Shown: positions 43,044 through 53,222, numbered from the stretch's first letter. The stretch: 64,000 nt of DNA from Cronobacter muytjensii ATCC 51329 (GCF_001277195.1 NZ_CP012268.1:1550001-1614000), one strand, 5' to 3'. A program made the numbers and translations. The notes: generated by a model not told the origin, from the sequence alone.

Positions 43044-45725
43044 TTAAACGGTTTTCTTCGCTTTTTTGTCAGCTTTCAGGATAACCGGAGCGGTTTCCGT
43101 CTGGGTTGCTTCTGCGCCTTCTTTAAATTCACGGCCATAGAAGCTATCCAGCAGGATCTGTTTCAGCTCAGAAATCAGCGGGTAGCGCGGGTTGGCGCCA
43201 GTACACTGGTCATCGAAAGCATCTTCAGAGAGTTTATCCACATGCGCCAGGAAGTCTGCTTCCTGAACACCAGCCTCACGGATGGATTTCGGAATACCCA
43301 GCTCCGCTTTGATGCTTTCCAGCCACGCCAGCAGTTTCTCGATTTTCGCTGCGGTACGGTCGCCCGGCGCAGAGAGACCCAGATGGTCAGCCACTTCAGC
43401 GTAGCGACGACGCGCCTGCGGACGGTCATACTGGCTGAATGCGGTCTGCTTGGTCGGGTTATCATTCGCGTTATAGCGAATAACGTTGGAGATCAGCAGG
43501 GCGTTCGCCAGACCGTGCGGAATGTGGAACTGAGAGCCCAGTTTATGCGCCATAGAGTGACACACGCCCAGGAAGGCGTTCGCAAACGCGATACCGGCGA
43601 TGGTGGCTGCACTGTGCACACGCTCACGCGCTACCGGGTTTTTCGACCCTTCATGATAGGACGCCGGCAGGTTCTCTTTCAGCAGTTTGAGCGCCTGCAG
43701 CGCCTGGCCGTCAGAGAATTCAGAAGCCAAAACAGAAACATAAGCTTCCAGCGCGTGGGTGACCGCATCCAGACCGCCAAAGGCGCAGAGGGATTTCGGC
43801 ATATCCATGACCAGGTTGGCGTCGACAATCGCCATATCCGGGGTCAGCGCGTAGTCCGCCAGCGGATATTTCTGACCGGTTTCGTCGTCGGTGACCACTG
43901 CGAACGGCGTAACTTCTGAACCGGTACCTGACGTTGTGGTGACAGCGATCATTTTCGCTTTCACGCCCATTTTCGGGAACTTGTAGATACGTTTACGGAT
44001 ATCCATAAAGCGCAGCGCCAGTTCTTCGAAGTGGGTCTCCGGATGTTCGTACATCACCCACATGATTTTCGCGGCATCCATCGGGGAGCCGCCGCCCAGG
44101 GCGATGATGACATCCGGTTTAAAGGAATTCATCAGTTCAGCGCCTTTGCGCACAACGCTCAGAGTCGGGTCAGCTTCTACTTCAAAGAACACTTCGGTTT
44201 CAACGCCAGCCGCTTTCAGCACGGAGGTGATTTGATCGGCATAACCGTTGTTGAACAGGAAGCGGTCAGTCACGATCATGGCGCGTTTATGACCATCAGT
44301 AATCACTTCATCCAGCGCAATCGGCAGTGAGCCGCGACGGAAGTAGATAGATTTCGGAAGTTTGTGCCACAACATGTTTTCAGCTCGCTTAGCAACGGTT
44401 TTTTTGTTGATCAGGTGTTTCGGACCAACGTTTTCAGAGATGGAGTTACCACCCCATGAACCACAACCCAGAGTCAGGGAAGGCGCGAGCTTGAAGTTAT
44501 ACAGGTCACCGATACCACCCTGAGACGCAGGGGTGTTAATCAGGATACGTGCCGTTTTCATCATCTGACCGAAGTGCGCGACACGTTCAGGCTGGTTGTC
44601 CTGGTCGGTGTACAGACAAGAGGTGTGGCCGATACCGCCCATCGCGACCAGTTTCTCTGCTTTTTCTACCGCGTCTTCGAAATCTTTTGCGCGGTACATC
44701 GCAAGCGTCGGAGAAAGTTTTTCGTGAGCGAACGGCTCGCTTTCGTCAACAACGGTCACTTCACCAATCAAAATTTTGGTCGTAGCCGGCACGGTAATAC
44801 CTGCCATTTCGGCAATTTTCACCGCAGGCTGACCTACGATTGCCGCGTTAAGACCGCCATTTTTCAGGATGATGTTCTGCACCGCTTTGAGTTCAGCGCC
44901 CTGCAGAAGGTAGCCGCCATGCGTCGCGAAACGTTCGCGAACGGCGTCGTACACAGCGTCAACTACCACGACAGACTGTTCAGATGCACAGATAACGCCG
45001 TTGTCGAAGGTTTTGGACATCAGTACAGAAGCAACCGCACGTTTAATATCCGCGGTTTCGTCGATAACCACCGGCGTGTTACCGGCACCTACACCGATAG
45101 CAGGCTTACCGGAGCTGTATGCGGCTTTCACCATGCCCGGCCCACCGGTCGCAAGGATAAGGTTGATATCCGGATGGTGCATCAGCGCGTTAGAGAGTTC
45201 GACGGAAGGTTCGTCGATCCAGCCGATGAGATCTTTTGGCGCACCCGCAGCAATCGCAGCCTGCAGGACAATATCGGCCGCTTTATTAGTGGCATTTTTA
45301 GCGCGCGGATGTGGAGAGAAGATGATGGCGTTACGCGTCTTCAGACTGATCAGAGATTTGAAGATAGCGGTAGACGTCGGGTTAGTCGTTGGGACGATAC
45401 CACAGATGATGCCGATAGGTTCGGCGATGGTGATAGTCCCGAAGGTGTCATCTTCAGACAGTACACCGCAGGTTTTCTCGTCTTTATAGGCGTTGTAGAT
45501 ATACTCGGAAGCAAAGTGGTTTTTGATCACTTTATCTTCGACAATACCCATTCCGGATTCGGCAACGGCCATTTTAGCGAGGGGAATTCGAGCATCTGCA
45601 GCGGCCAGAGCGGCGGCGCGGAAGATTTTGTCAACCTGTTCTTGGGTGAAGTTGGCATATTCACGCTGGGCTTTTTTGACGCGCTCGACGAGGGCGTTCA
45701 GTTCAGCGACATTAGTAACAGCCAT
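43044..45725 (-). CDS. adhE: AdhE, bifunctional acetaldehyde-CoA/alcohol dehydrogenase
   Basis: An 893-residue fused enzyme, two residues longer than E. coli AdhE. The N-terminal aldehyde dehydrogenase domain (about 1-440) has the catalytic cysteine in NGVICASEQS; the C-terminal iron-dependent alcohol dehydrogenase (about 450-893) has GGGSPMDAAK and the metal-binding histidines in HSMAHKLGSQFHIPHGLANA. It turns acetyl-CoA into ethanol during fermentation and assembles into spirosomes. The leader contains a 16-bp inverted repeat that may control translation. The gene stands alone between tdk and ychE. Confidence 0.98.
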   Translation of the reverse strand: MAVTNVAELNALVERVKKAQREYANFTQEQVDKIFRAAALAAADARIPLAKMAVAESGMGIVEDKVIKNHFASEYIYNAYKDEKTCGVLSEDDTFGTITIAEPIGIICGIVPTTNPTSTAIFKSLISLKTRNAIIFSPHPRAKNATNKAADIVLQAAIAAGAPKDLIGWIDEPSVELSNALMHHPDINLILATGGPGMVKAAYSSGKPAIGVGAGNTPVVIDETADIKRAVASVLMSKTFDNGVICASEQSVVVVDAVYDAVRERFATHGGYLLQGAELKAVQNIILKNGGLNAAIVGQPAVKIAEMAGITVPATTKILIGEVTVVDESEPFAHEKLSPTLAMYRAKDFEDAVEKAEKLVAMGGIGHTSCLYTDQDNQPERVAHFGQMMKTARILINTPASQGGIGDLYNFKLAPSLTLGCGSWGGNSISENVGPKHLINKKTVAKRAENMLWHKLPKSIYFRRGSLPIALDEVITDGHKRAMIVTDRFLFNNGYADQITSVLKAAGVETEVFFEVEADPTLSVVRKGAELMNSFKPDVIIALGGGSPMDAAKIMWVMYEHPETHFEELALRFMDIRKRIYKFPKMGVKAKMIAVTTTSGTGSEVTPFAVVTDDETGQKYPLADYALTPDMAIVDANLVMDMPKSLCAFGGLDAVTHALEAYVSVLASEFSDGQALQALKLLKENLPASYHEGSKNPVARERVHSAATIAGIAFANAFLGVCHSMAHKLGSQFHIPHGLANALLISNVIRYNANDNPTKQTAFSQYDRPQARRRYAEVADHLGLSAPGDRTAAKIEKLLAWLESIKAELGIPKSIREAGVQEADFLAHVDKLSEDAFDDQCTGANPRYPLISELKQILLDSFYGREFKEGAEATQTETAPVILKADKKAKKTV

Positions 45726-45748
45726 AATGCTCTCCTGATAATGTTAAA

Positions 45749-45863
45749 CTCTTTTAGTAAATCATCTGCTCGAAACGACAGTATAGTCAGCCCCAAACAG
45801 CGTGCGTTACAGACAGGTTTACCAGCAATACGACCAGTAACCTTCGCTGATTTACTAAAAGAG
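45749..45863 (-). repeat. Perfect 16-bp inverted repeat in the adhE leader
   Basis: CTCTTTTAGTAAATCA (45749-45764) and TGATTTACTAAAAGAG (45848-45863) are exact complements 83 bp apart, beginning 24 bp upstream of the adhE start. In E. coli, adhE mRNA has a long leader that hides the ribosome site until RNase III cuts it. This stem is a good candidate for that structure. Confidence 0.7.
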
Positions 45864-46197
45864 CCTTGCCTGAAAACATTTATCTGGAAAATGTTTTACT
45901 CCCTGGCGGCATCATCAAGATACTCACTTCTGAGTAGCAAAAGCGTGATCTAAATCAATTTAACCCCATGCTGACTCCTTTCAGCAGCCCTTTAAAGGGT
46001 ATTTCAGCGATGGTTAATATATTTGCTACAGCTTCGGAAATTTAAATTACCATAAAACTAACAAAAGAATAACACAGGTCGACGCGGTCAATTGAGCGCG
46101 AGATCCAGAATGCATTAAGGCGCAATGGCATAGCGTAAGCAGGGGTTTTGGATTACATTACGCGACGCCGTTGCCCTACCAATCTGCGGAGCTTCCC

Positions 46198-46845
46198 TTG
46201 AATTCAATGTTGTTTGATTTGCCGACGTTTTTTAAATTTTTTATTGGCCTTTTCGCGCTGGTAAACCCGGTGGGCATCATTCCCGTTTTTATTAGCATGA
46301 CCAGCTACCAGACTGCGGCCGCGCGCAATAAAACCAACCTGACGGCCAACCTGTCTGTTGCCATTATTCTCTGGACCTCACTTTTCCTGGGTGACGCCAT
46401 CCTCCAGGTTTTCGGCATTTCTATCGACTCGTTTCGCATCGCGGGCGGCATTCTGGTGGTGACTATCGCCATGTCGATGATCAGCGGGAAGCTGGGCGAA
46501 GATAAACAAAACAAACAGGAGAAGTCGGAAACGGCGATTCGCGAGAGCATCGGTGTGGTGCCGCTGGCGCTGCCGTTAATGGCGGGGCCTGGCGCTATCA
46601 GTTCAACCATCGTCTGGGGGACGCGCTACCACAGCTGGCAATATATGCTGGGCTTCACGCTCGCCATCGCGCTGTTCGCCGCCTGCTGTTGGGGCGTCTT
46701 TCGCCTGGCGCCCTGGCTGGTGCGTCTGCTTGGTCAGACGGGCATCAACGTCATTACCCGTATCATGGGCCTGCTGCTCATGGCGCTGGGTATTGAATTT
46801 ATTGTGACAGGGATAAAAGCGTTGTTTCCAGGGCTGGTAAGTTAG
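46198..46845 (+). CDS. ychE: YchE, MarC-family membrane protein
   Basis: A 215-residue inner-membrane protein with about six hydrophobic segments, near identical to E. coli YchE (FFIGLFALVNPVGIIPVFISMT; MISGKLGEDKQNKQEKSETA; ALPLMAGPGAISSTIVWG). A TTG start at 46198 is chosen: it follows CGGAG at 6 bases, aligns with E. coli MIQTFFDF and gives exactly 215 residues. ATG 46207 is the alternative. MarC proteins were once thought to confer drug resistance, which was not supported; function unknown. Confidence 0.92.
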   Translation: MNSMLFDLPTFFKFFIGLFALVNPVGIIPVFISMTSYQTAAARNKTNLTANLSVAIILWTSLFLGDAILQVFGISIDSFRIAGGILVVTIAMSMISGKLGEDKQNKQEKSETAIRESIGVVPLALPLMAGPGAISSTIVWGTRYHSWQYMLGFTLAIALFAACCWGVFRLAPWLVRLLGQTGINVITRIMGLLLMALGIEFIVTGIKALFPGLVS

Positions 46846-46861
46846 TCATTTCCTTTCATCG

Positions 46862-46890
46862 AAAAAGCGGAGCGAAAGCTTCGCTTTTTT
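46862..46890 (+). terminator. ychE terminator
   Basis: GCGGAGC (46867-46873) and GCTTCGC (46878-46884) pair around a GAAA tetraloop, extended by A/T pairs and a T run. Confidence 0.9.
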
Positions 46891-46891
46891 C

Positions 46892-47636
46892 TTTTAATAT
46901 TAGCATTTCCTATCACACGCCTCGCTTCGCTTTTTATCTCATAACTTTATCTGATATCTGCTAAAGCATTATTAAAACAAAGAATTACACGGGCCGTTAC
47001 ATCCCTGCCGTTCATAAATAAAGCAATCAGTCTGTTATTTTTGTCACATGATACTTTGAGTATTGATGCGGGTTTAACGAAATGTTATTAGTAATTTCAA
47101 CGCCACCGCAGATAAATGTGCTAATTTTTGTCCAGTTGTTAACTTTATGTTGCGATCCGGGGTGCGCAGTGTCACACCGTCAGGAGAACGCTGCTTTATG
47201 GTTCAAACGATTGTTTTATAAAGAAAAAACCTCAAGAACCTTCCTTTTTATAAACTCTGGTGTAAGGCCTGCTGGCGCGACAAAAGAGAAGCGGTTAACA
47301 AATTTGTAAATTGTATTGGCGCACAATTCACGCATTTGATACTTTCCGGCAAAACATTTGCCTGCGAATTATCAGCAGATGAGAATGATTTTCGTATGAA
47401 AGCGCTTTCCTTCAACAGGACGCGCGAAAAGAGACTGCCCTTAAACAGGGAAGGGCAGAAAAAGAATCGACGCCAGGCTGCCAGAGAGCGGCCGTGATAA
47501 ATAAAGTCGGTGATAGCAAGTAGTAAAAAGAAAAACCACCTGGCAGACGCGAAAGCTCCTGCGCTGCACAGGTCCCCATAAAGGGGAGAACGGGCTGACT
47601 TTGGTCAGTAATAATAATGAGTGGAGTACCAACACA
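46892..47636 (+). promoter_or_regulatory. 745-bp oppA upstream region
   Basis: No credible gene. The AT-rich sequence should hold the opp promoter and a long leader, as in E. coli. Short TTGT/ACAA-rich tracts are found near 47200-47320. The sequence before the start (GAGTGGAGTACCAACACA) contains the oppA ribosome site and a CA-rich patch of the kind paired by the small RNA GcvB in E. coli and Salmonella; that control is inferred from family knowledge. Confidence 0.5.
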
Positions 47637-49265
47637 ATGTCCATCATCACAAAAAAAAGTCTGGTAGCTGCGGGGATCCTTTCTGCGCTAATCGCGGGTA
47701 ACGCAATGGCTGCGAATGTTCCTGCGGGTGTGCAACTGGCGGAAAAACAGACGCTGGTGCGCAATAATGGTTCGGAAGTCCAGTCTCTCGACCCGCACAA
47801 AATTGAAGGCGTGCCTGAGTCGAACATCAACCGCGATCTGTTTGAAGGTCTGCTGGTGACCGACCTGGAAGGCCACCCGAGCGCGGGCGTTGCCGAAAAG
47901 TGGGATAACAAAGATTTCAAAGTCTGGACCTTCCATCTGCGTAAAGACGCGAAATGGTCCAATGGCGAGCCGGTCACAGCACAGGATTTCGTTTACAGCT
48001 GGCAGCGTCTGGCTGATCCGAAAACCGCCTCTCCGTATGAAAGCTATCTGCAGTACGGCCATATCACCAATATCGACGACATCATCGCCGGTAAAAAACC
48101 GGCCACCGATCTCGGCGTAAAAGCGATTGACGACCACACGCTGGAAGTGACTCTGAGCGAGCCGGTGCCTTATTTCTATAAGCTGCTGGTGCACTCCTCT
48201 ATGTCTCCGGTGCCGAAAGCCACCGTTGAGAAATTTGGTGAGAAATGGACCCAGCCGGCAAACATCGTTTCTAACGGCGCATACAAACTGAAATCCTGGG
48301 TGGTGAACGAGCGCATCGTGCTTGAGCGCAATACCAACTACTGGGATAACGCGAAGACTGTTATTAACGAAGTCACCTATCTGCCTATCTCTTCTGAAGT
48401 GACGGACGTTAACCGTTACCGCAGCGGCGAAATCGACATGACCTATAACAACATGCCGATTGAGCTGTTCCAGAAGCTGAAAAAAGAGATCCCAAAAGAA
48501 GTGCACGTCGATCCGTACCTGTGCACTTATTATTACGAAATCAACAACCAGAAAGCGCCGTTTAACGATCCGCGCGTACGTACCGCGCTGAAACTGGGTC
48601 TGGATCGCGACATCATCGTCCACAAAGTGAAAAATCAGGGCGACCTGCCGGCGTATGGTTATACCCCGCCGTACACCGATGGCGCGAAATTCACCGAGCC
48701 GGCCTGGTTCAAAATGACTCAGGAGCAGCGAAACGCTGAGGCGAAAAAACTGCTGGCGGAAGCAGGCTACACGGCTGATAAACCGCTGACATTCGATCTG
48801 CTGTACAACACCTCCGACCTGCATAAAAAACTGGCGATCGCCGCCGCGTCTATCTGGAAGAAAAACCTGGGCGTGAACGTGAAGCTGGAAAACCAGGAGT
48901 GGAAAACTTTCCTGGATACCCGTCATCAGGGCAACTTCGACGTGGCGCGTGCGGGCTGGTGTGCAGATTACAACGAACCGACCTCCTTCCTGAACACCAT
49001 GCTGTCCAACAGCTCGAACAACACCTCGCACTATAAGAGCGAAGCGTTCGATAAAGTGATGCAGGAAACGCTGCAGGTCTCCGACGAAGCGCAGCGTAGC
49101 GAGCTCTACAACAAAGCAGAGCAGCAGCTGGATAAAGATTCAGTCATCGTGCCGGTGTATTACTACGTGAACGCCCGTCTGGTGAAACCGTGGGTGGGTG
49201 GTTACACCGGGAAAGACCCGCTGGATAATATCTACGTTAAAAACCTGTATATTATCAAACATTAA
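47637..49265 (+). CDS. oppA: OppA, periplasmic oligopeptide-binding protein
   Basis: A 542-residue solute-binding protein (E. coli OppA 543). The Sec signal (MSIITKKSLVAAGILSALIAGNAMAA) is followed by VPAGVQLAEKQTLVRNNGSEVQSLDPHKIEG and the SBP_bac_5 fold, with RAGWCADYNEP near residue 440, part of the peptide pocket. It binds peptides of two to five residues and hands them to OppBCDF. The ATG at 47637 is chosen over the longer frame because the signal peptide starts there. It is the first and probably most expressed gene of the operon. Confidence 0.97.
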   Translation: MSIITKKSLVAAGILSALIAGNAMAANVPAGVQLAEKQTLVRNNGSEVQSLDPHKIEGVPESNINRDLFEGLLVTDLEGHPSAGVAEKWDNKDFKVWTFHLRKDAKWSNGEPVTAQDFVYSWQRLADPKTASPYESYLQYGHITNIDDIIAGKKPATDLGVKAIDDHTLEVTLSEPVPYFYKLLVHSSMSPVPKATVEKFGEKWTQPANIVSNGAYKLKSWVVNERIVLERNTNYWDNAKTVINEVTYLPISSEVTDVNRYRSGEIDMTYNNMPIELFQKLKKEIPKEVHVDPYLCTYYYEINNQKAPFNDPRVRTALKLGLDRDIIVHKVKNQGDLPAYGYTPPYTDGAKFTEPAWFKMTQEQRNAEAKKLLAEAGYTADKPLTFDLLYNTSDLHKKLAIAAASIWKKNLGVNVKLENQEWKTFLDTRHQGNFDVARAGWCADYNEPTSFLNTMLSNSSNNTSHYKSEAFDKVMQETLQVSDEAQRSELYNKAEQQLDKDSVIVPVYYYVNARLVKPWVGGYTGKDPLDNIYVKNLYIIKH

Positions 49266-49348
49266 TGGCAATTCGTGGGGCAGGGCTTTCTGCCCCACTG
49301 TGTCTTATTTTTCCGTGAGTCAAAGGCACACGCCAGAAGGTACGGGCA

Positions 49349-50269
49349 ATGTTGAAATTTATTTTACGTCGCTGTCTGGAAGCGATTCCGACGCTGTTTA
49401 TTCTAATTACTATCTCCTTCTTTATGATGCGTCTCGCGCCGGGCAGTCCTTTTACCGGCGAACGTAATCTTCCGCCGGAAGTCATGGCGAATATCGAGGC
49501 GAAATATCATCTTAACGACCCCATCATGACCCAGTACTTCAATTATCTGAAGCAGCTGGCGAAAGGTGATTTCGGTCCGTCCTTTAAATATAAGGACTAT
49601 TCGGTTAACGATCTGGTGGCCTCCAGTTTCCCGGTTTCCGCTAAATTAGGCGCCGCAGCGTTTTTACTTGCGGTGGTGCTGGGCGTCGCGGCAGGTGTGA
49701 TGGCCGCGCTCAAGCAAAACACCAAATGGGATTTCGCCGTCATGGGGGTGGCGATGACCGGCGTGGTCATTCCGAGCTTTGTGGTGGCGCCTCTGCTGGT
49801 GATGATCTTTGCAATAACCCTGCACTGGCTGCCTGGCGGTGGCTGGAACGGCGGGGCGCTGAAATTCATGATCCTGCCGATGGTCGCGCTCTCTCTGGCT
49901 TATATCGCCAGCATCGCGCGTATCACTCGCGGCTCGATGATTGAAGTGCTGCATTCCAACTTTATCCGTACCGCTCGCGCCAAAGGGCTGCCGATGCGTC
50001 GCATTATCTTGCGCCACGCGCTGAAACCCGCGCTGCTGCCGGTGCTCTCCTACATGGGACCGGCGTTTGTCGGGATCATCACCGGTTCAATGGTTATTGA
50101 AACCATTTATGGCCTGCCGGGTATCGGCCAGCTGTTCGTGAACGGCGCGCTCAACCGCGATTACTCGCTGGTACTGAGCCTGACGATTCTGGTCGGCGCG
50201 CTGACCATTCTGTTTAACGCGATCGTCGATGTGCTGTATGCCGTTATCGATCCGAAAATTCGTTACTGA
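49349..50269 (+). CDS. oppB: OppB, oligopeptide ABC transporter permease
   Basis: A 306-residue inner-membrane permease with about six transmembrane segments (MLKFILRRCLEAIPTLFILITISFFMMRLAPGSPF at the start). The ATPase-docking loop is RTARAKGLPMRRIILRHALKPALLPVLSYMG. It pairs with OppC to form the channel for peptides. It lies 83 bp after oppA, a gap with no terminator that I could confirm, and 14 bp before oppC. Confidence 0.97.
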   Translation: MLKFILRRCLEAIPTLFILITISFFMMRLAPGSPFTGERNLPPEVMANIEAKYHLNDPIMTQYFNYLKQLAKGDFGPSFKYKDYSVNDLVASSFPVSAKLGAAAFLLAVVLGVAAGVMAALKQNTKWDFAVMGVAMTGVVIPSFVVAPLLVMIFAITLHWLPGGGWNGGALKFMILPMVALSLAYIASIARITRGSMIEVLHSNFIRTARAKGLPMRRIILRHALKPALLPVLSYMGPAFVGIITGSMVIETIYGLPGIGQLFVNGALNRDYSLVLSLTILVGALTILFNAIVDVLYAVIDPKIRY

Positions 50270-50283
50270 CACTGGAGTACGCC

Positions 50284-51192
50284 ATGATGTTGAGTAAGAA
50301 AAACAGCGAGGCGCTGGAAAACTTCAGTGAAAAACTGGAAGTAGAAGGGCGTAGCCTGTGGCAGGATGCCCGCCGTCGCTTTATGCATAACCGCGCGGCG
50401 GTGGCGAGCCTGATTGTGCTGGCCATTATCGCGCTCTTTGTAACCCTGGCGCCGATGCTGTCGCAGTTCAGCTATTTCGATACCGACTGGGGCATGATGT
50501 CGAGCGCGCCAGATACCGAATCCGGTCACTGGTTCGGCACCGACTCCTCCGGGCGCGACCTGCTGGTGCGCGTCGCTATCGGCGGGCGTATTTCGCTGAT
50601 GGTTGGCGTCGCGGCGGCGCTGGTGGCGGTGATCGTCGGCACGCTCTACGGTTCGCTTTCCGGCTATCTCGGCGGCAAAGTGGATTCGGTGATGATGCGT
50701 CTGCTGGAGATCCTCAACTCCTTCCCGTTCATGTTCTTCGTCATTCTGCTGGTGACCTTTTTCGGTCAGAACATCCTGCTGATTTTTGTTGCTATCGGGA
50801 TGGTCTCCTGGCTCGACATGGCGCGTATCGTGCGCGGCCAGACGCTGAGCCTGAAACGTAAAGAGTTCATCGAAGCAGCCCAGGTCGGCGGCGTGTCGAC
50901 GGCCAATATCGTCGTGCGTCATATTGTGCCGAACGTGCTGGGCGTCGTGGTGGTTTACGCCTCGCTGCTGGTGCCGAGCATGATCCTCTTTGAATCCTTT
51001 TTAAGCTTCCTCGGCCTCGGTACGCAGGAGCCGCTCAGCTCCTGGGGCGCGTTGCTGAGTGATGGCGCCAACTCGATGGAAGTGTCGCCCTGGCTGCTGC
51101 TCTTCCCGGCGGGTTTCCTGGTGGTCACCCTGTTTTGTTTTAACTTTATCGGCGATGGTCTGCGTGATGCCCTCGACCCGAAAGATCGTTAA
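50284..51192 (+). CDS. oppC: OppC, oligopeptide ABC transporter permease
   Basis: A 302-residue permease, the E. coli OppC length and almost identical (MMLSKKNSEALENFSEKLEVEGR head; GTDSSGRDLLVRVAIGGRISLMVG; EAAQVGGVSTANIVVRHIVPNVLG as the EAA docking loop). The cytoplasmic N-terminus of about 40 residues is typical. It lies 14 bp after oppB and 11 bp before oppD, each with a GGAG-type ribosome site. Confidence 0.97.
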   Translation: MMLSKKNSEALENFSEKLEVEGRSLWQDARRRFMHNRAAVASLIVLAIIALFVTLAPMLSQFSYFDTDWGMMSSAPDTESGHWFGTDSSGRDLLVRVAIGGRISLMVGVAAALVAVIVGTLYGSLSGYLGGKVDSVMMRLLEILNSFPFMFFVILLVTFFGQNILLIFVAIGMVSWLDMARIVRGQTLSLKRKEFIEAAQVGGVSTANIVVRHIVPNVLGVVVVYASLLVPSMILFESFLSFLGLGTQEPLSSWGALLSDGANSMEVSPWLLLFPAGFLVVTLFCFNFIGDGLRDALDPKDR

Positions 51193-51203
51193 GGAGTGCC
51201 GCC

Positions 51204-52217
51204 ATGAGCACCATTGAACTCTCTGCGCCGCAGACTGCCGCCGCGTCACAAGCGACGCTGCTGGATGTTAAAGATCTGCGCGTCACCTTCGGGACGCCTG
51301 ACGGCGACGTGACTGCGGTCAACGACCTGAACTTCAGCCTGCGCGCCGGTGAAACGCTCGGTATCGTCGGCGAATCCGGCTCCGGCAAATCCCAGACCGC
51401 GTTCGCGCTGATGGGCCTGCTCGCCGCCAACGGCCGCATCGGCGGCTCGGCAAAATTCAACGGCCGTGAAATCCTCAACCTGCCGGAGCGCGAGCTAAAC
51501 CGCCTGCGCGCCGAGCAGATTTCGATGATTTTCCAGGATCCGATGACGTCGCTGAACCCGTATATGCGTGTCGGCGAACAGCTAATGGAAGTGCTGATGC
51601 TGCATAAAGGCATGGGCAAAGGCGAAGCGTTTGAAGAGTCGGTCCGCATGCTGGATGCGGTGAAAATGCCGGAAGCACGCAAGCGCATGCGTATGTATCC
51701 GCACGAGTTTTCGGGCGGTATGCGTCAGCGCGTGATGATTGCGATGGCGCTGCTGTGCCGTCCCAAACTTCTGATTGCTGACGAACCGACGACCGCGCTC
51801 GACGTCACCGTCCAGGCGCAGATCATGACGCTCCTGAACGAGCTGAAGCGTGAATTCAACACCGCCATCATTATGATCACCCACGACCTCGGGGTGGTGG
51901 CGGGCATCTGCGACAAAGTACTGGTGATGTACGCGGGCCGCACCATGGAATATGGCAAAGCGCGCGATGTCTTTTACGATCCGGCGCACCCGTATTCCAT
52001 CGGTCTGCTGAACGCCGTACCGCGTCTCGACGCGGAAGGGGAATCGCTGCTCACTATTCCAGGCAACCCGCCGAACCTGCTGCGCCTGCCGAAAGGCTGT
52101 CCGTTCCAGCCACGCTGCCCGCATGCGATGGAGATCTGCAGCACCGCGCCGCCGCTTGAGGAGTTCGCTCCAGGCCGCCTGCGCGCCTGCTTTAAACCGG
52201 TGGAGGAGCTGAAATGA
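51204..52217 (+). CDS. oppD: OppD, oligopeptide transporter ATP-binding protein
   Basis: A 337-residue ABC ATPase. Walker A GESGSGKSQT (near 50), Q-loop MIFQDPMTSLNPYM, signature FSGGMRQRVMIAMAL, Walker B LLIADEPTTALDVT, H-loop MITHDLGVV, and the C-terminal oligopeptide-transporter extension with cysteines GCPFQPRCPHAMEIC, which in this family can bind an iron-sulfur cluster. It works as a heterodimer with OppF; its stop overlaps the oppF start (ATGA). Confidence 0.97.
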   Translation: MSTIELSAPQTAAASQATLLDVKDLRVTFGTPDGDVTAVNDLNFSLRAGETLGIVGESGSGKSQTAFALMGLLAANGRIGGSAKFNGREILNLPERELNRLRAEQISMIFQDPMTSLNPYMRVGEQLMEVLMLHKGMGKGEAFEESVRMLDAVKMPEARKRMRMYPHEFSGGMRQRVMIAMALLCRPKLLIADEPTTALDVTVQAQIMTLLNELKREFNTAIIMITHDLGVVAGICDKVLVMYAGRTMEYGKARDVFYDPAHPYSIGLLNAVPRLDAEGESLLTIPGNPPNLLRLPKGCPFQPRCPHAMEICSTAPPLEEFAPGRLRACFKPVEELK

Positions 52218-53218
52218 GCACCGTAGCTGAAGAGAGAAAAGTCCTGCTCGAAGTGGCCGACCTGAAGGTGCATTTTGACATCAAAGACGGCAAACAGTGG
52301 TTCTGGCAGCCGTCCAAAACATTAAAAGCGGTCGATGGCGTAACGCTGCGCCTGTACGAAGGCGAAACGCTGGGCGTGGTGGGTGAGTCCGGCTGCGGCA
52401 AATCTACCTTCGCGCGCGCCATTATTGGCCTGGTAAAAGCCACCAGCGGCCGCGTCGCGTGGCTTGGCAAAGATCTGATGGGTATGAAGCCGGAAGAGTG
52501 GCGCGATGTGCGCAGCGATATCCAGATGATTTTCCAGGATCCGCTGGCCTCGCTGAACCCCCGTATGACCATCGGCGATATCATCGCTGAGCCGCTGCGT
52601 ACCTATCATCCGAAAATGTCGCGTCAGGAAGTGCGTGACCGCGTCAAAGCGATGATGATGAAAGTGGGCCTGCTGCCAAACCTGGTTAACCGCTATCCGC
52701 ATGAGTTTTCCGGCGGCCAGTGCCAGCGTATCGGTATCGCCCGTGCGCTTATCCTGGAGCCGAAGCTCATCATCTGCGATGAACCGGTCTCCGCGCTTGA
52801 TGTGTCGATTCAGGCGCAGGTTGTGAACCTGTTGCAGAAATTGCAGCGCGAAATGGGCCTGTCGCTGATTTTTATCGCCCACGATCTGGCGGTGGTGAAG
52901 CACATTTCCGATCGCGTGCTGGTGATGTATCTCGGTCACGCGGTCGAGCTTGGCACCTATGATGAGGTTTATCATCATCCGCTACATCCTTACACCCGCG
53001 CGCTGATGTCGGCGGTGCCGATCCCGGATCCGGATCTGGAAAAGAACAAGACCATTCAACTGCTGGAAGGCGAGCTGCCATCGCCCATTAATCCGCCGTC
53101 TGGCTGCGTGTTCCGCACCCGTTGCCCAATGGCCGGCCCGGAATGCGCCCAGACGCGACCGGTGCTGGAGGGCAGTTTCCGCCATGCGGTTTCCTGCCTG
53201 AAGGTGGACCCGTTATAA
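52214..53218 (+). CDS. oppF: OppF, oligopeptide transporter ATP-binding protein
   Basis: A 334-residue ABC ATPase. Walker A GESGCGKST, Q-loop MIFQDPLASLNPRM, signature FSGGQCQRIGIARAL, Walker B LIICDEPVSALDVSIQAQV, H-loop FIAHDLAVVKH and the C-terminal extension GCVFRTRCPMAGPECA. It is the second ATPase of the Opp importer and the last gene of the operon, followed 4 bp later by a strong terminator. Confidence 0.97.
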   Translation: MSTVAEERKVLLEVADLKVHFDIKDGKQWFWQPSKTLKAVDGVTLRLYEGETLGVVGESGCGKSTFARAIIGLVKATSGRVAWLGKDLMGMKPEEWRDVRSDIQMIFQDPLASLNPRMTIGDIIAEPLRTYHPKMSRQEVRDRVKAMMMKVGLLPNLVNRYPHEFSGGQCQRIGIARALILEPKLIICDEPVSALDVSIQAQVVNLLQKLQREMGLSLIFIAHDLAVVKHISDRVLVMYLGHAVELGTYDEVYHHPLHPYTRALMSAVPIPDPDLEKNKTIQLLEGELPSPINPPSGCVFRTRCPMAGPECAQTRPVLEGSFRHAVSCLKVDPL

Positions 53219-53222
53219 TCGC

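Noticed and set aside
47441..47977. 178-codon minus-strand frame overlapping the oppA start
   Set aside because: Overlaps the oppA signal peptide region and leader; no motif and no ribosome site.
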